64,000 nucleotides of DNA from Primula veris (taxonomy: Eukaryota > Streptophyta > Magnoliopsida > Ericales > Primulaceae), in assembly GCA_963682055.1 (NCBI GenBank), contig OY821746.1:9201992-9265991 (forward strand), in the 5' to 3' direction. This document shows, one piece after another, positions 23,558 through 34,400 of this stretch. The number at the start of each line of letters is the position of its first letter. Within the stretch, counting starts at the first letter, position 1. The notes below the pieces were generated by a model. The model was given only the letters and a program-made list of their open reading frames with translations, made no database searches and had not been told where the DNA came from. Position numbers and translations under genes: made by a program.

Positions 23558-24850
23558 TGAACCAATCTGGGCAAAGAGTGCGATATTCCTCCTCAGAACA
23601 TGGATAGAAGAGACATTCCTCTTCAAAATCTATTGCTGGTTCCTCTTCTAGTACTATTCCTAGATCTAAGAAGGAACATGCTGATTATGAGGATTATTAA
23701 TCCTCAGGAAAATACCAAGAAAGCTTTCTAGCAGCTTTAAAAGAACCAGTTTTACCTGGTATTAAAAAAGAAAAAGAGGAAGTTATTATTCTTCTCCAGA
23801 AAGGATATGAGAAGTTATTTACTTCTATTTTGACAGTGAGGCTCATTTTCCTCTTATTGACAATAAAGATTTGAAATATTTTCAATCAATTTTAATTGAA
23901 ACAGATTTTGTGGTTTTTAATCACATGAATCAAAACAAGGGATATTTCCTTTAGTAAAGCTTTTATCAAAAAAGTTATTCATATTTCAGAATGGGGATTA
24001 AATCCCAATAAACCAATGCAACTAAACTTCTCCCGTAAAAACTATAATTACTGGGATTATATTAGTGCTTGGAAAAATGATTTTTATTATCAAAACAAAG
24101 TAGAAAAACACACTTGGCTTATAAGAGTAGAACTTTCTCTACTCAACCAATACTTACCATATTGGTTTTATAACTGGTTTACTTTTATGGAAACAGAATA
24201 AGATTATTTACCTAAAAAAATTTCTGACAAATATGAGGATTATATCCTAAGCAACCCTAAACTAAGAGGGATTAAAGTTATTAAGGGAGTAATCTCCTTC
24301 TTTTCCTTATAAAATTTAGTCCCACTTAGATATGACAGTTGTCTTATTCTGTTAGAGTAATCTCCTTCTTTTCCTTATAAAATTTAGTCTCCCTTGGATA
24401 TGGCAGTGGTCTTATTCTGTTAGATTGAAATCGGGGTTATGACCCTATTTAGACAAAGTTATTATAATGGTGGACTAAATTTGATTATAAATTAGTCCTC
24501 ATCAAGATTCACGAAACTATTGAATCCTATAAAAAGATGGAACGAGAATATACACCCGAAAAGAAAACTGGTGATCTGCCTTCTATTGTGGATCTTAAAA
24601 AGAAATTTCCATTAAAAGAAATTTCCATTAGCTTCCAGTACAGAGCTGAAGTAAAAACTATTACTCTTATTACAACAACAGTTAGATATTGATTTTTCTG
24701 ATTGTTTTAAATCACATTCATCAAACTCCAACTCTTTAATGGATGAAGATGAAGAGTCTTCGGGTCATGACAATGAAGATATGAAAGATGGGTCAGGACA
24801 ATTTTGATATCCTAGATGCTGTCAAAAAAAAGATAAGAGCAAGCAAAATT
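23558..24850 (+). pseudogene. C-terminal region of the pararetroviral relic
   Basis: Fragmented plus-strand frames after RNase H. One (24016-24201) reads through an aromatic-rich stretch (NYNYWDYISAWKNDFYYQ); another, around 24470-24640, is basic. Such a region follows RNase H in some plant pararetroviral polyproteins. No known domain could be named, and stops are frequent. Confidence 0.45.
24288..24423. repeat. 68-bp tandem duplication
   Basis: Two adjacent copies (24288-24355 and 24356-24423) beginning AGTAATCTCCTTCTTTTCC and ending CTTATTCTGTTAG, with a few mismatches. The duplication lies in the C-terminal part of the viral relic. Confidence 0.95.
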
Positions 24851-24879
24851 AATTCACATCATTATATGTATTAAAAGAA

Positions 24880-25150
24880 AGATTTCTTCAATCACTATCT
24901 AATTTCACGTGATCGATTGGGCCGAATGAGCACCCGGCGTGATTAAAAGAAAAGTTGAGAATCTTTTATTTTTGTGGGCCATTATGTTTTGGCTTTATTT
25001 TACTTTTCTTTGTTAGCCGCCCATATTTTGGCCTTTTATATTACCGAATCTTAGAATAGTAACCGGTAGCCTATCTAAAATATCTTAGAATAGTAACCGG
25101 TAGCCGGTCTATTCTAGATATTTTGACTATATAAGAGAATATATGTCTTC
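24880..25150 (+). promoter_or_regulatory. Pararetrovirus-type promoter candidate
   Basis: TATATAAG at 25128-25135 is followed by a leader rich in A and CT. Upstream lie two copies of TTAGAATAGTAACCGGTAGC (25051 and 25085, 34 bp apart) and a CACGTG G-box (24906-24911). A strong TATA box with short enhancer repeats at the end of the polyprotein region is where caulimovirids keep their full-length-RNA promoter. Activity is inferred. Confidence 0.45.
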
Positions 25151-25329
25151 TCATTAAGGCAAACAATAATAAGTCTCCACTCTCTCTCCCATTATAAAAT
25201 ATTGCTCATCAAGAATTAAATAATAAGTTTTTAAAAGTGTAAGTGAAACTTGTGTTATTTTACTTTTTATTTTTTAATAAAAGAATTCAATTCAATTCAA
25301 TATCACTAGGTGATACAAACCAGTATACC

Positions 25330-25500
25330 CACTATAAAATAATGTTTGATTTAGTGAGAGTCAAAATCTGTCACTAATTTAAAAATCTATCACAAATCTG
25401 TCGCAAATTGACTAAACTGTCATAAAGCCGTCATAAAAACAGTCACTAATAAATTCGTAACAAAAAATACCATCACTAATTCCGTCACGATTTGAATATT
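25330..25500. repeat. CACTA-like subterminal repeat cluster
   Basis: Starts CACTATAAAATAATG and contains many variants of GTCACTAAT, GTCGCAAAT and GTCATAAA, ending at a T run (25501-25517). Dense short motifs of this kind resemble subterminal repeats of En/Spm (CACTA) elements. No opposite terminus or target duplication was found. Confidence 0.35.
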
Positions 25501-25762
25501 TTTTTTTTTTTTTTTTATAGTAACCCTAGTTGTAACCAGTAAGTCTGGACCATACAAGTGGACTTAATAGACAACATAGAATTGGAGGCGAGGGACCCAA
25601 CCCAAATATTAATATTGGGTGTGAATACAGGCATTATTCAAAAATTTAATTGGTAGGAGTAATAACTTTCATAGTTAAGGGAGAGATACCAGCGAGAATG
25701 ATTTCCACCATGAAAAGCTTAAATTCTTGGCCATATATATAAGAACTAGTCGTTCTACTTTA

Positions 25763-25922
25763 AAACAAAATATTGACTTAATAACCACTCAACACCAAAA
25801 AATATGGCTCATATCATCCCTTCCAGCATCTCAAAAAGTCTTAAACAAAATATTGACTTAATAACCACTCAACACCAAAAAATATGGTTCATATCATGCC
25901 TTCCAGCATCTCAAAAAGTCTT
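25763..25922. repeat. 80-bp tandem duplication
   Basis: Two copies (25763-25842 and 25843-25922) starting AAACAAAATATTGACTTAAT, differing at about two positions. No coding content. Confidence 0.95.
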
Positions 25923-26868
25923 AAAGATTAATCAAGCAAAATAATACTAATGTTGTTACAAAATAAGTTGAGCATTTCCTTGGTACAAATATATAGCATT
26001 GTCCCTCTTGTTTAGTGGGTTTTTACCTCAATCAACTTCTAAATAAAATAAAACTACCTAATTTTCATAGATAGATTGCACATAGTTTTGAATTAAAATG
26101 TGAAAAAAGTTTGTCGGAAACTTTTGTCCACAAGACACGTCTCGAAGGACAGATATAGTAAGTTCAGATAGGTTCCATTCATTTCGAACTTCTGAAGTTC
26201 CATTATAACAAAAGAAGGACTAATTGATAAACGGCTCGATTCTATATCTTTGAATATTTTAAAAAAAATTAGCAGGAGCCTTTTCATTTACTTTTCCGAT
26301 TAACATCTATTTGACGGTCTATGCATTAAAGTTTTCTTTATTTAGTGAAAGGCCGAAGTACAACAATGACATTTTTATATATTTTTTTTAAAACGGAGGA
26401 CTTTTAGGTAGTTATGAGATGGAGATATAATGCAAGAAAATCACATGGTGTCGATTTTTGTATCTAAGGTAAAACATGCATCGTCATATTGTTGTATTAT
26501 GAAAACCATATCATATCAGACATCACATTTTAGCACAATATAAATTAATTTGAAAAACCTAGTGCCAAAATAAAATAAAATAGGACTAGTATATAAGAAA
26601 AATAATCCTAAGAGGTATTTAAAAAAAGAGAGAAAAATATCCAATATATATGTTTTTGCTAAGTAATCCAACCGTATCTAAAACAAAATTCTCAATTTAA
26701 ATTTAGTAACGAATTAAATTAAGTATCGAATGGCAATTAAGTGATATTTCTAAAATCTCGTGGTTTGATATCACTTTCATGTACACCACATAATACTAAA
26801 TAGTTACATGCTGCATCACCACCTATATAAATCCTAAGTTCCTTCCAACATTACTGCATATGATTTTA
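25923..26868. other. Non-coding upstream region of the B-box gene
   Basis: AT-rich sequence with no recognisable gene. It ends in a (TA)-rich tract (26869-26927) that immediately precedes the B-box reading frame and could supply its TATA element. Confidence 0.5.
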
Positions 26869-26891
26869 CATATATATATATATACATATAT

Positions 26892-26926
<35 letters not shown>

Positions 26927-26927
26927 C
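26869..26927. repeat. (TA)n-rich tract upstream of the B-box gene
   Basis: About 59 bp of TATA repeats with a few CATA interruptions, ending 15 bp before the ATG. Confidence 0.9.
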
Positions 26928-26942
26928 CGACACACCAACAAA

Positions 26943-27290
26943 ATGTGTAAAGGCAGAGAAGAAGAACCCACCAACGGCACCGATTGTAGTCGGGTAGAGG
27001 ACGCGATTACAATCCGATCCAACATGATGTGTGAGCTGTGCAACTCACGTGCCTCCATCTATTGCCAATCTGATAACGCTTATTTATGCCTAAAATGTGA
27101 TAATTGGGTACATGGAGCAAATTTCTTGGCACAAAGGCACTCTCGGCGTTTGCTTTGTAACACATGTCAACGTCTGACTGGACGACGTATCATAGCAGGT
27201 TCATCTGAATCCATCGTGAGAAACCGGTGCAATCCAGATTCCAATAAAAAATGCTCAAGAAGTAGGAAAAGACTTTATGTGTTTATTTGA
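26943..27290 (+). CDS. Single B-box zinc-finger microProtein (BBX30/BBX31, miP1-like)
   Basis: An intronless 115-aa protein. One type-1 B-box spans residues 30-66 with all zinc ligands visible (CELC, C41, CLKCD, H57, H66, in CDNWVHGANFLAQRH). The conserved CNTCQRLTGRR follows, as in Arabidopsis BBX30/BBX31. The CCT domain and second B-box of CONSTANS-type proteins are absent, and the length matches the roughly 120-aa family. Such microProteins bind CONSTANS-like or BBX partners through the B-box, and in Arabidopsis bridge them to TOPLESS through a C-terminal PF(V/L)FL motif. Here the protein ends RLYVFI, a diverged version. The role in light or flowering control is inferred. The start is the first ATG after the (TA)n tract, in ACAAAATG context. 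No neighbour is functionally related. Confidence 0.88.
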   Translation: MCKGREEEPTNGTDCSRVEDAITIRSNMMCELCNSRASIYCQSDNAYLCLKCDNWVHGANFLAQRHSRRLLCNTCQRLTGRRIIAGSSESIVRNRCNPDSNKKCSRSRKRLYVFI

Positions 27291-27827
27291 ATGCTTCTTG
27301 CAAATTAGTTGCTTTTTAAATATGTGTTCTATTCCTTTTCGTTGATCGTTTGTTTAGATTTAGTATGGTCTTGTTATGTAGTACCATGTCGAAGACCACC
27401 TTTCTCGACAAGAAGTACTAAGAAATGCAATAAACTTTATGTGGCAATATGTATTGACAATATTTAAGATCATAATGGGTGTTTAATTTTTATATATCTT
27501 GACAAACTGTGAGTTGTTAAAATATCTTTTCTTATATTTATTTATTTTAAATCCAAAACAAACTTCTGTTGATCAGCACCAAGTTTTGATATTATCAAGT
27601 GCATATGAATTCTTGGAAAATGTATATCATTTTCTAAGCTTTTGGCAAGTTCAGTGTATAGAATTCACAACTCCTTCAATCTTCTTTTGGAAGCATTTTT
27701 CTCACTCAGTCTTAACTAATTTTTTGATTGCCACTTCATAGCCGTGGCATATTGTTAGTTAACAGAACCAAGTCAGCAGCGTAATAAGGGCAAAGCTCGG
27801 CGAGCAATTTCTGAGAACATCGAGAAG
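27291..27827. other. 3' flank of the B-box gene
   Basis: AT-rich; no supported gene. Probably contains the 3' UTR of the B-box gene, but no decisive poly(A) signal was identified. Confidence 0.5.
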
Positions 27828-27952
27828 TTTAGGGGTGGGCAAAAAATCCGTAAATCCGCCTCGTAACCCAATCCGCATGGATTGGGGCGGGTTGGGGTGG
27901 GTTGAATGTCCAAAAAAAATCAATCCGCCCCGTCTCAATCCGCTATATACAT

Positions 27953-28007
<55 letters not shown>

Positions 28008-28391
28008 TGTGTGTATATTAAGATATCAACCTTTAATTATTGTTATATTTTAGTTTTATTACTTGTTCGTGAATGTTCTAAACGTACTTTGATTGAGTTT
28101 AATTTATATTTCTGTTTGAAATATTCAATTTATTTTAAAATTTGGGTTGATTATGCAAATTATGAAAAATAAAAGACCAAAATAAAAATTTAAGAATCAA
28201 TCTAAACCCAACCCGTCCCAACCCGCAATTTATTTTGCGGGTTGGATTGGGTTGGGTTGGAGTTTTAATTGTAACGAGTTGGATTGGGTTGAGTTGAGAT
28301 TTAAATTTCATCAATCCGTCCCGCCATTTATTTTACGGGTTAGGTTAGGATTGAAACAAATCTGTCACAATCCGCCCCGTGCTCACCGCTA
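27828..28391. mobile_element. Non-autonomous hAT-type element (MITE)
   Basis: Begins TTTAGGGGTGGGCAAAAAA and ends GTGCTCACCGCTA, imperfect inverted ends of the TAGGGGTGGGCAA class. It is flanked by TCGAGAAG (27820-27827) and TCGAGAAA (28392-28399), an 8-bp target duplication with one mismatch, as expected for hAT. The interior has the GGGTTGGATTGGGTTG and AACCCAATCCGC repeats common in such elements and a (TA)n tract at 27959-28004. No transposase. Confidence 0.7.
27959..28004. repeat. (TA)n microsatellite inside the hAT-type element
   Basis: 46 bp of TA, bordered on both sides by ATACATTGTGTG-like words. Confidence 0.95.
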
Positions 28392-30017
28392 TCGAGAAAA
28401 CTCCAAATTTTTACATATTATATATTGTACACACATTTTCTAAGTGTATCCACATTCACACCTCTGAATCCTTAACTTGTCACAATCTGATAAGGCTAAC
28501 TTGTCACATTCTGATAAGGTCGCCATGCATCATCGTCACCTGGTCGAATAGCCATTTAAGAAAACAACATAGCAAAACACTAAGTACCTTTTCAAGTTTA
28601 TATACACCTTCTTTTTACTATACCAAGAGCTTTTTGTTGGATTGTAAATTCACTAATTTGACCTCAAATTCCTATTGAACTAAGACTAGGTTCTTATCGA
28701 GCTTGGAATCGTATTGTCTCTCTATAAGATGAGCTTGCTAAAAAAGGTATTTTAATTGAAATATTTAGTCTTTCATCTTTTTTAAAAAAAGCCTAACGTT
28801 TAAATGTAAAAAAAAACATTCATTCAGTTGAAAACTTAAAACAGTGGCGATATAAATAGCCACTCTTGGAGAGACTCACTAAAAGCCGTTAGATTAATGT
28901 ATATCAAGGTAGATCAATGATCGTCAATGAATCTGTACGAGACTGTATGTCAAATAGTCCATGCTTATATCGTCAATCAACGTAACAGATGTTGAAATTA
29001 TATAATCCGGCTAATATAGGTCGGTTGACCTGAAAAATATGTTCCTTTCCTTCTTTGTTGTTATCAAGAAAATTGTTTCCGATCCTTTGCAAAATTAATC
29101 CTCATATTTTAAAAGTCATGATGACTTGGTATACTACATGAAATGTTCAACCTTTTAGCGAATCAAAGCTTATGAAAATACTGATCATCAACTAGTGCAT
29201 AAGACTCTTCTTGAGGTTCTGAAGGTTGTAAAGACATGTTTGTTATTATTAATAAAAGTTGGTCCGATGCTTATTAAAAAAAAACTAGTGCATAAGACCA
29301 CTGAGATGCAGAAAAATGGTATTTGAAGTGTTCCGATTCTGGAATGGGCTACCTCATTGGTGCTTATCGATCTCTTTGGCTTCCAATCCACGAAGATTGA
29401 TTATGTTACGTGGGGCAAAATTCCACACAATTTATCCAATAAAAGTGGTCGACCTTTAAAAAACTTATGTAAAATAAGAATTTCTGGAAATCGTAATAGA
29501 AATCAAGCACATGAAAATATAGAAGCTTTTAGTCACAAATTATACCCAATTGATAAGGATCATGACTCTAGGAGCGTCATTGCGATGTATCTTATGCTAG
29601 TATAATACGTACCAAGGGATCAGTGATCGATCACACTGAGATTTTGCCTTTCCTTATATACTAGAGTAGGATATTAACAAAATATATCCCACATTAGTGG
29701 CTCACAAGATAGAAATATAAATAAAGTGTATATATAACCAGCTTATCAGGGATTCCAAATTACGCAGCTACCCAATAAGCACAAAGCGAACTATTCTTTC
29801 GCCTTTTACTAAAGAATACCGTGTGCTTGTTGCAATAAGCGGCATACGCCTCTTTTTGGAGGGATTTTTAATAAAAAGTTCCCTAACAATTCTTAGTCAT
29901 AAGTGTTAAAACTGTAATACTCGTCAGAGCTTATGTTCAACTAAAATTTGATAGAGTGAAAGTAATATTTTATAACTTTCTGCCTCTAAAATGAACCATT
30001 TGGACGGAAATTTTTTT
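28392..30017. other. Intergenic DNA without a supported gene
   Basis: Short ORFs (for example 29357-29605, +) show no recognisable domain. No repeat with defined ends was seen. Confidence 0.5.
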
Positions 30018-30475
30018 TGCTAAAATGGTACATAATCCATCTTTTAACGATTTTATACTCAATCTAACACTTTTTCTAATCTGGTATCCAACCTATACGT
30101 TTTACTTTAATTTGGTATCCAAACAAACACACTTTCTAATTTGGAATCCAACCTATATGTATTCAGTCCAACTAAGGGACTCAATTCACCTCCGATCATC
30201 GGTTTTTAACGTATAATAAGTCTTATTTACCATTGATTAACATATATGAAAGCTTCAACCCTTTTATTAAAAAATTTAAAGTGAAATCACTACTTAAAAT
30301 GCTTGAGTTAATAATGTTGAAATGACGGGGGTGGGCCGAGTCCCCCTAATTAGAACGAAAATGTATAGGTTGGGTACCAAATTAGAAACTGTGTTAGGTT
30401 GTGTATAAAATTAGAAAATGTGTTAGTTTAGCTACCAAATCATTAAAAATTAATAGGTTAGTTAGCATTTTAGCA
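30018..30475. mobile_element. MITE with long imperfect terminal inverted repeats
   Basis: The left end TGCTAAAATGGTA and right end TTAGCATTTTAGCA are inverted. The inversion continues imperfectly for roughly 100 bp (TTTCTAAT, GGTATCCAACCTATA on the left; TATAGGTTGGGTACC, ATTAGAAA on the right). It is 458 bp with no ORF. The site lies between T runs, so the target duplication cannot be read. A Mutator-type MITE is plausible. Confidence 0.6.
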
Positions 30476-30978
30476 TTTTTTCACATTTGGAGGCTGTCTA
30501 GTTTTTAAAAAAATGAACAATAAAAATTTACTACTTTAACGATTTCGTTACAACTTGTTGGATTTGTTTCGCATTGCATTTTTTTTTTTAAAAAAGCTGA
30601 TTTTAGAATGTAAGGAGGAAAAAATTTCTTAAAAGAAACTAGATTGTACTAATTGACACAACCTTAACTTTTTTTAAGCATAACTTGAGTATTTTACTTG
30701 ATAGTCTTTTTTTTTTTTTTTTACTTATTTAAAGTTATAAGAAACTTGTAATTAGTCAACACGGTCTAAACTTGAAAAATAGAACACAAATCCAAATTTC
30801 TACCTTTTCATCTTTTGAGATTATTTAGCCTTTTCTAATCTAAAAGATAAGTAGATTTTAAAAACTAAAAAACTATTACTGTACCAAACACTATTACAGT
30901 ATTTTTTTCAATAAAAAAAAAGAAAATCTGCTGACAAACAGTTAAACTGTCGATTTTTTCTTTTTCTTTTTTCGTTAC

Positions 30979-31050
<72 letters not shown>

Positions 31051-31100
31051 AAGTAAAGTAAACAAAAGCACCCTTATACAAGATAACGAAATAAAACCAA
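30476..31100. other. Upstream region of PEX22
   Basis: Non-coding, with poly(T) stretches and a 64-bp (TA)n tract (30981-31044) about 105 bp before the PEX22 ATG. No clear TATA box apart from that tract. Confidence 0.5.
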
Positions 31101-31122
31101 ATCTCTCTCTCTTTCTCTCTTT
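31101..31122 (+). promoter_or_regulatory. Pyrimidine (CT) patch at the PEX22 5' end
   Basis: Twenty-two bases of TCTCTCTCTCTTTCTCTC-type sequence about 30 bp before the main ATG. CT-rich Y patches are common core-promoter or 5' UTR features in plants. Function is inferred from position. Confidence 0.4.
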
Positions 31123-31138
31123 GATAAACCCAGAGAAT

Positions 31139-31150
31139 ATGATAAATTAA
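31139..31150 (+). promoter_or_regulatory. Minimal uORF overlapping the PEX22 start
   Basis: ATG ATA AAT TAA encodes Met-Ile-Asn. The last A of its stop is the first A of the PEX22 ATG (TAATG at 31148-31152). If transcribed, ribosomes would terminate on the main start codon, so main-ORF translation would rely on leaky scanning or local reinitiation. Confidence 0.5.
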
Positions 31151-31451
31151 TGAATAATAATAATAATAAAATTGAGGAGAATAAACGACGTCTTAGTGCT
31201 CTATCTCCGGCCATGTCTAATAATAAACAATATTTTTTGCAGCTTTTGAAGAATTTTGGTGCTTATTTATCCCTTAAAATGTCCACTCTTTTCCCTTTCT
31301 CCCTCCTTAAACTGGTCTGTCACTCTTTCTCTATCTCTCTCTATATATATATATTTTGTATTTATGTATCTTGTATGTATGTTTAATTGTACAAATACCC
31401 ATTATTTGATTTTTTCAAAGGTTGAATCTTTTTTTTTAATAGTGATTTTTT

Positions 31452-31487
<36 letters not shown>

Positions 31488-34400
31488 TATAGGGTTGCTG
31501 GCTTTAGAGGTATATGGATTTTCTAGTGGGGGTTGTTTTTAGTATTGAGCTTCTATTTTTTTAATTAGTATGAATTAGTGGGTAAACCCACTATTTCATT
31601 AATAATGAATGGTCGTAACGACCTTATTACAGCTTAAATCAACTTAAAACAATGAAAACTTTGATGAAATAAAAGCTTATTGTGCTAAGGAAATAATAAA
31701 AATAAAAATAGACTTCTATATGTTCTTCTACGTACTTAAGTATAACCTGCTTTGTGTACTTGCATTTGGTTGTCCAGCTTGAAAGGTGTGTTTTTTATGG
31801 TTTAGGTCAAGAATAAGATGGAATCTTTCAAGGTAGAATTTTTATCCAATTGTCAGTTTTGGAGATTTATGGGTTTGCCTGTTTAGCAGTATAAAACTTG
31901 GGATTGTTGGTTTCATTTTTAAGCCCAGCTTATTCGTATTTTTTGTTGTTGCTAATAATCTTCATTGCATAGTTATAATCGATGTGTGTTTTTATGGTTT
32001 AGTTAGCAGAAAAATATAACTTCTACAATAGAGGTTGTCATCATTTTGATGAATCTCTTCTTTGGTTGTTTCATTGGTCTATGTTTTTATATGTAATGGG
32101 ATTTTATTGTTGAATATTTGTGTATCCAGTTGCTAGTTGTAGAGATTTATAGGACTGCCTGTTTCGGCAGTATAAGGCTCGGTATTTTTTGTTTCAATTT
32201 TAAGCTCAACTTATTTGCTGCTAATCTGTATCAAATAAATGCAAATTATTGCCTAGCTTGAAAGATGTGCTTTTTATGCGTTAACTAAGTGAAAAAGATA
32301 GAATTTTTATGGTGATTGAATATTTGTTATCTGATTGCTAGTTGTAGAGATTTATGGGTTTTCCTGTCGTGGCAGTAAGCCAGTAATAGGCTAGGGCCTA
32401 GTGGAGTTGTTGGTTTCAGTTTTAAGCTCGACTAATTTTCTTTTTTATTTATAAGCTGCATCGTATTATTCCGTATATATACTTGCATATGATAGTCTAA
32501 ATTGAAAGATGTGAAATTTCTGGTTTAATTTTTTGAAAAAAGTACTTCGAATCTTTCAATTGAATGAACCCAGCACTTGATTTAGCCTCAAATAAGTTGG
32601 ATTATTTACTCGAGGACTGAAGCCAAGCAAGCCCTACTTCTACTCACACATCCGGTTTTAGTAATTTGACATAATATAACGTAGGAAAAATATATTTTTT
32701 GATTGCTAAAGTGATACCATGTTTTTGGATTTATTGTGATTTTGGTATTGAGATTTGTATGACTGTATCCGATTGCTAGTTGTGATATTTATGGGTCTGC
32801 CTATAGCTAGGGTTTGTTGGTTTCAGTCTTAAGCTCTAACTTTTTTTGTTTTTGTTTATTAGCTGTATTGTGTAATTAAAATTGATTTCTCAGCTTGAGA
32901 GATGTGCTTTTTATGGTTTTAGTTAACTGAAAAAGAGAAAAGCTTCAAATTTGATGAACCCAACATTTGATTCAGCCGCAAATAAGTTAGGCTACTTCCT
33001 CCAAACTTAAGCCAAACAATCTTCAATTCCACTCAAAAGTTTAATTTAACTAATTTGATTTTGCATAACGTACACAAAGATATCTTTTTTGAGAGAATTA
33101 TTTCATCCATTTTTCAGTTGATCATGTTTTTGTTTTTGGGTAGCTTCATTGAGGCAGTTGCGAAGATTGTTATTTTTCTGCCTTTGTAGCAATATAGGTA
33201 TAACATCAGCATGTGAACTTCTCCAGAAAAGAAAATAAGTATTCTCTAGTTATGATCATCTTGGTGGCAATAGAAAGGAGATTCTGAATGTAGCTTATGA
33301 TTAAGTTTAGCCTTTAAAAAAATACAATTTGAAATTCTCCTAATTCACTTTGCAGTTTTTGTCGCCACTGACTTTTTGAGTTCATTTTCAAATGACAATT
33401 TACTAATCTTTTGCTAGTAATTGCACAAACCATGGTACAGAAGTAAAAGAGTTTCATTTAATTATGTGTTTTCACCTTGAGTATCCTTAGTGTACTCAAC
33501 AGGTTAATCTCCAAAGTGTTCTTTTTGTTATAACAAAACTGATGAGAGTATCTGTTAGCGAGGGCATAGTACTGGGCTTTAATTGCATAAAAGCCAGTAA
33601 GCATATTTTGCATCAAAGTCTGTTTATAATTGGACCATATTTATCCTAATGCGTTGAGTTTTACTACATTACGGAAAGTCTTAACGAATTGTTTTCAATA
33701 AATTTTCACAGGATTCAAGGTCGGTTGGGGCCGTGGCAGGGCTTGCCATTGCAATATTATTTACTTATAAGTTCTTAAAATCACCGGCTGGATCTCAGAG
33801 AAGGCAACCTAAACGTCAAGCTCCTGGAACTAGCAGTTCTGGTGTAAATAATCATTCAAGTATTAATTTGGCTTCTTCTGAAGATATGAAAACACATGAT
33901 GTTAAAGATGAGTTACTTCATAATTTTAAGGTAATTAAGTCTTCTTTTCTTTGCATTGTTAATTAGTGTTTAGTAGTATAATATTAACGTTTTGATAAAT
34001 TTGATATGCTCTCCTGTGCAGCCAACTCTAGGACAAGTGGTTCGACAGAAGCTGAATGATGGAAGAAAGGTGGTTGTTCTATGTAACTAGTGTAAGCTTA
34101 TGGTTTTCCAAGACAAAGATTGCTTTAAACATGCGGTTTGTTAGTTTTTCCATTTCTTTTAAATGGAAAAGTTTTTTCTGCTGTGGACAGTGTTATTTCA
34201 TCATCGAAATCTATTGTTAGCAACTCTAGAATTTCCATGCTAAAAGAAAATGTTCTGCAGTTTTTGTTTCTAAATGTGAAATATGTGAGGATTGCGTCTG
34301 GTAATTATTCTTTTTCTTTTGTCAAACTTTCAATTTTTGGTAATTACTGGACCATCATCATACACCGATAGTGCGAATAGCTATAGTTCCGTCACTAGGA

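Larger units (their letters stand above)
17855..25150 (+). mobile_element. Endogenous pararetrovirus relic (caulimovirid-like), with a nested solo LTR
   Basis: Plus-strand remnants appear in the order movement-protein-like segment, coat-protein-like domain, CCHC zinc knuckle, coiled coil, aspartic protease, RT, RNase H, then a further C-terminal segment. No integrase domain and no flanking LTRs were found. That order and those absences fit Caulimoviridae rather than Ty3/Copia. Something close to one long polyprotein recalls petuviruses and florendoviruses, but the genus is not determined. Stops and frameshifts occur throughout, and part of RT is deleted. A promoter-like segment lies at the right end (24880-25150). 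It cannot be infectious as it stands. The left boundary is uncertain. Confidence 0.8.

Noticed and set aside
27490..27741. Small plus-strand ORF downstream of the B-box gene
   Set aside because: AT-rich, no recognisable motif, no start context or splice partner; looks like a chance ORF.
27759..28053. ORFs across the (TA)n tract with alternating Tyr-Ile
   Set aside because: Pure translation of the microsatellite inside the hAT-type element.
29357..29605. 82-codon plus-strand ORF
   Set aside because: No motif or homologous family recognised, no promoter or splice evidence.
30865..31071. Tyr-Ile repeat ORF on the minus strand before PEX22
   Set aside because: Artefact of the (TA)n tract.
34138..34371. 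77-codon ORF inside PEX22
   Set aside because: Lies wholly in intron 3; flanking exons join in phase without it.
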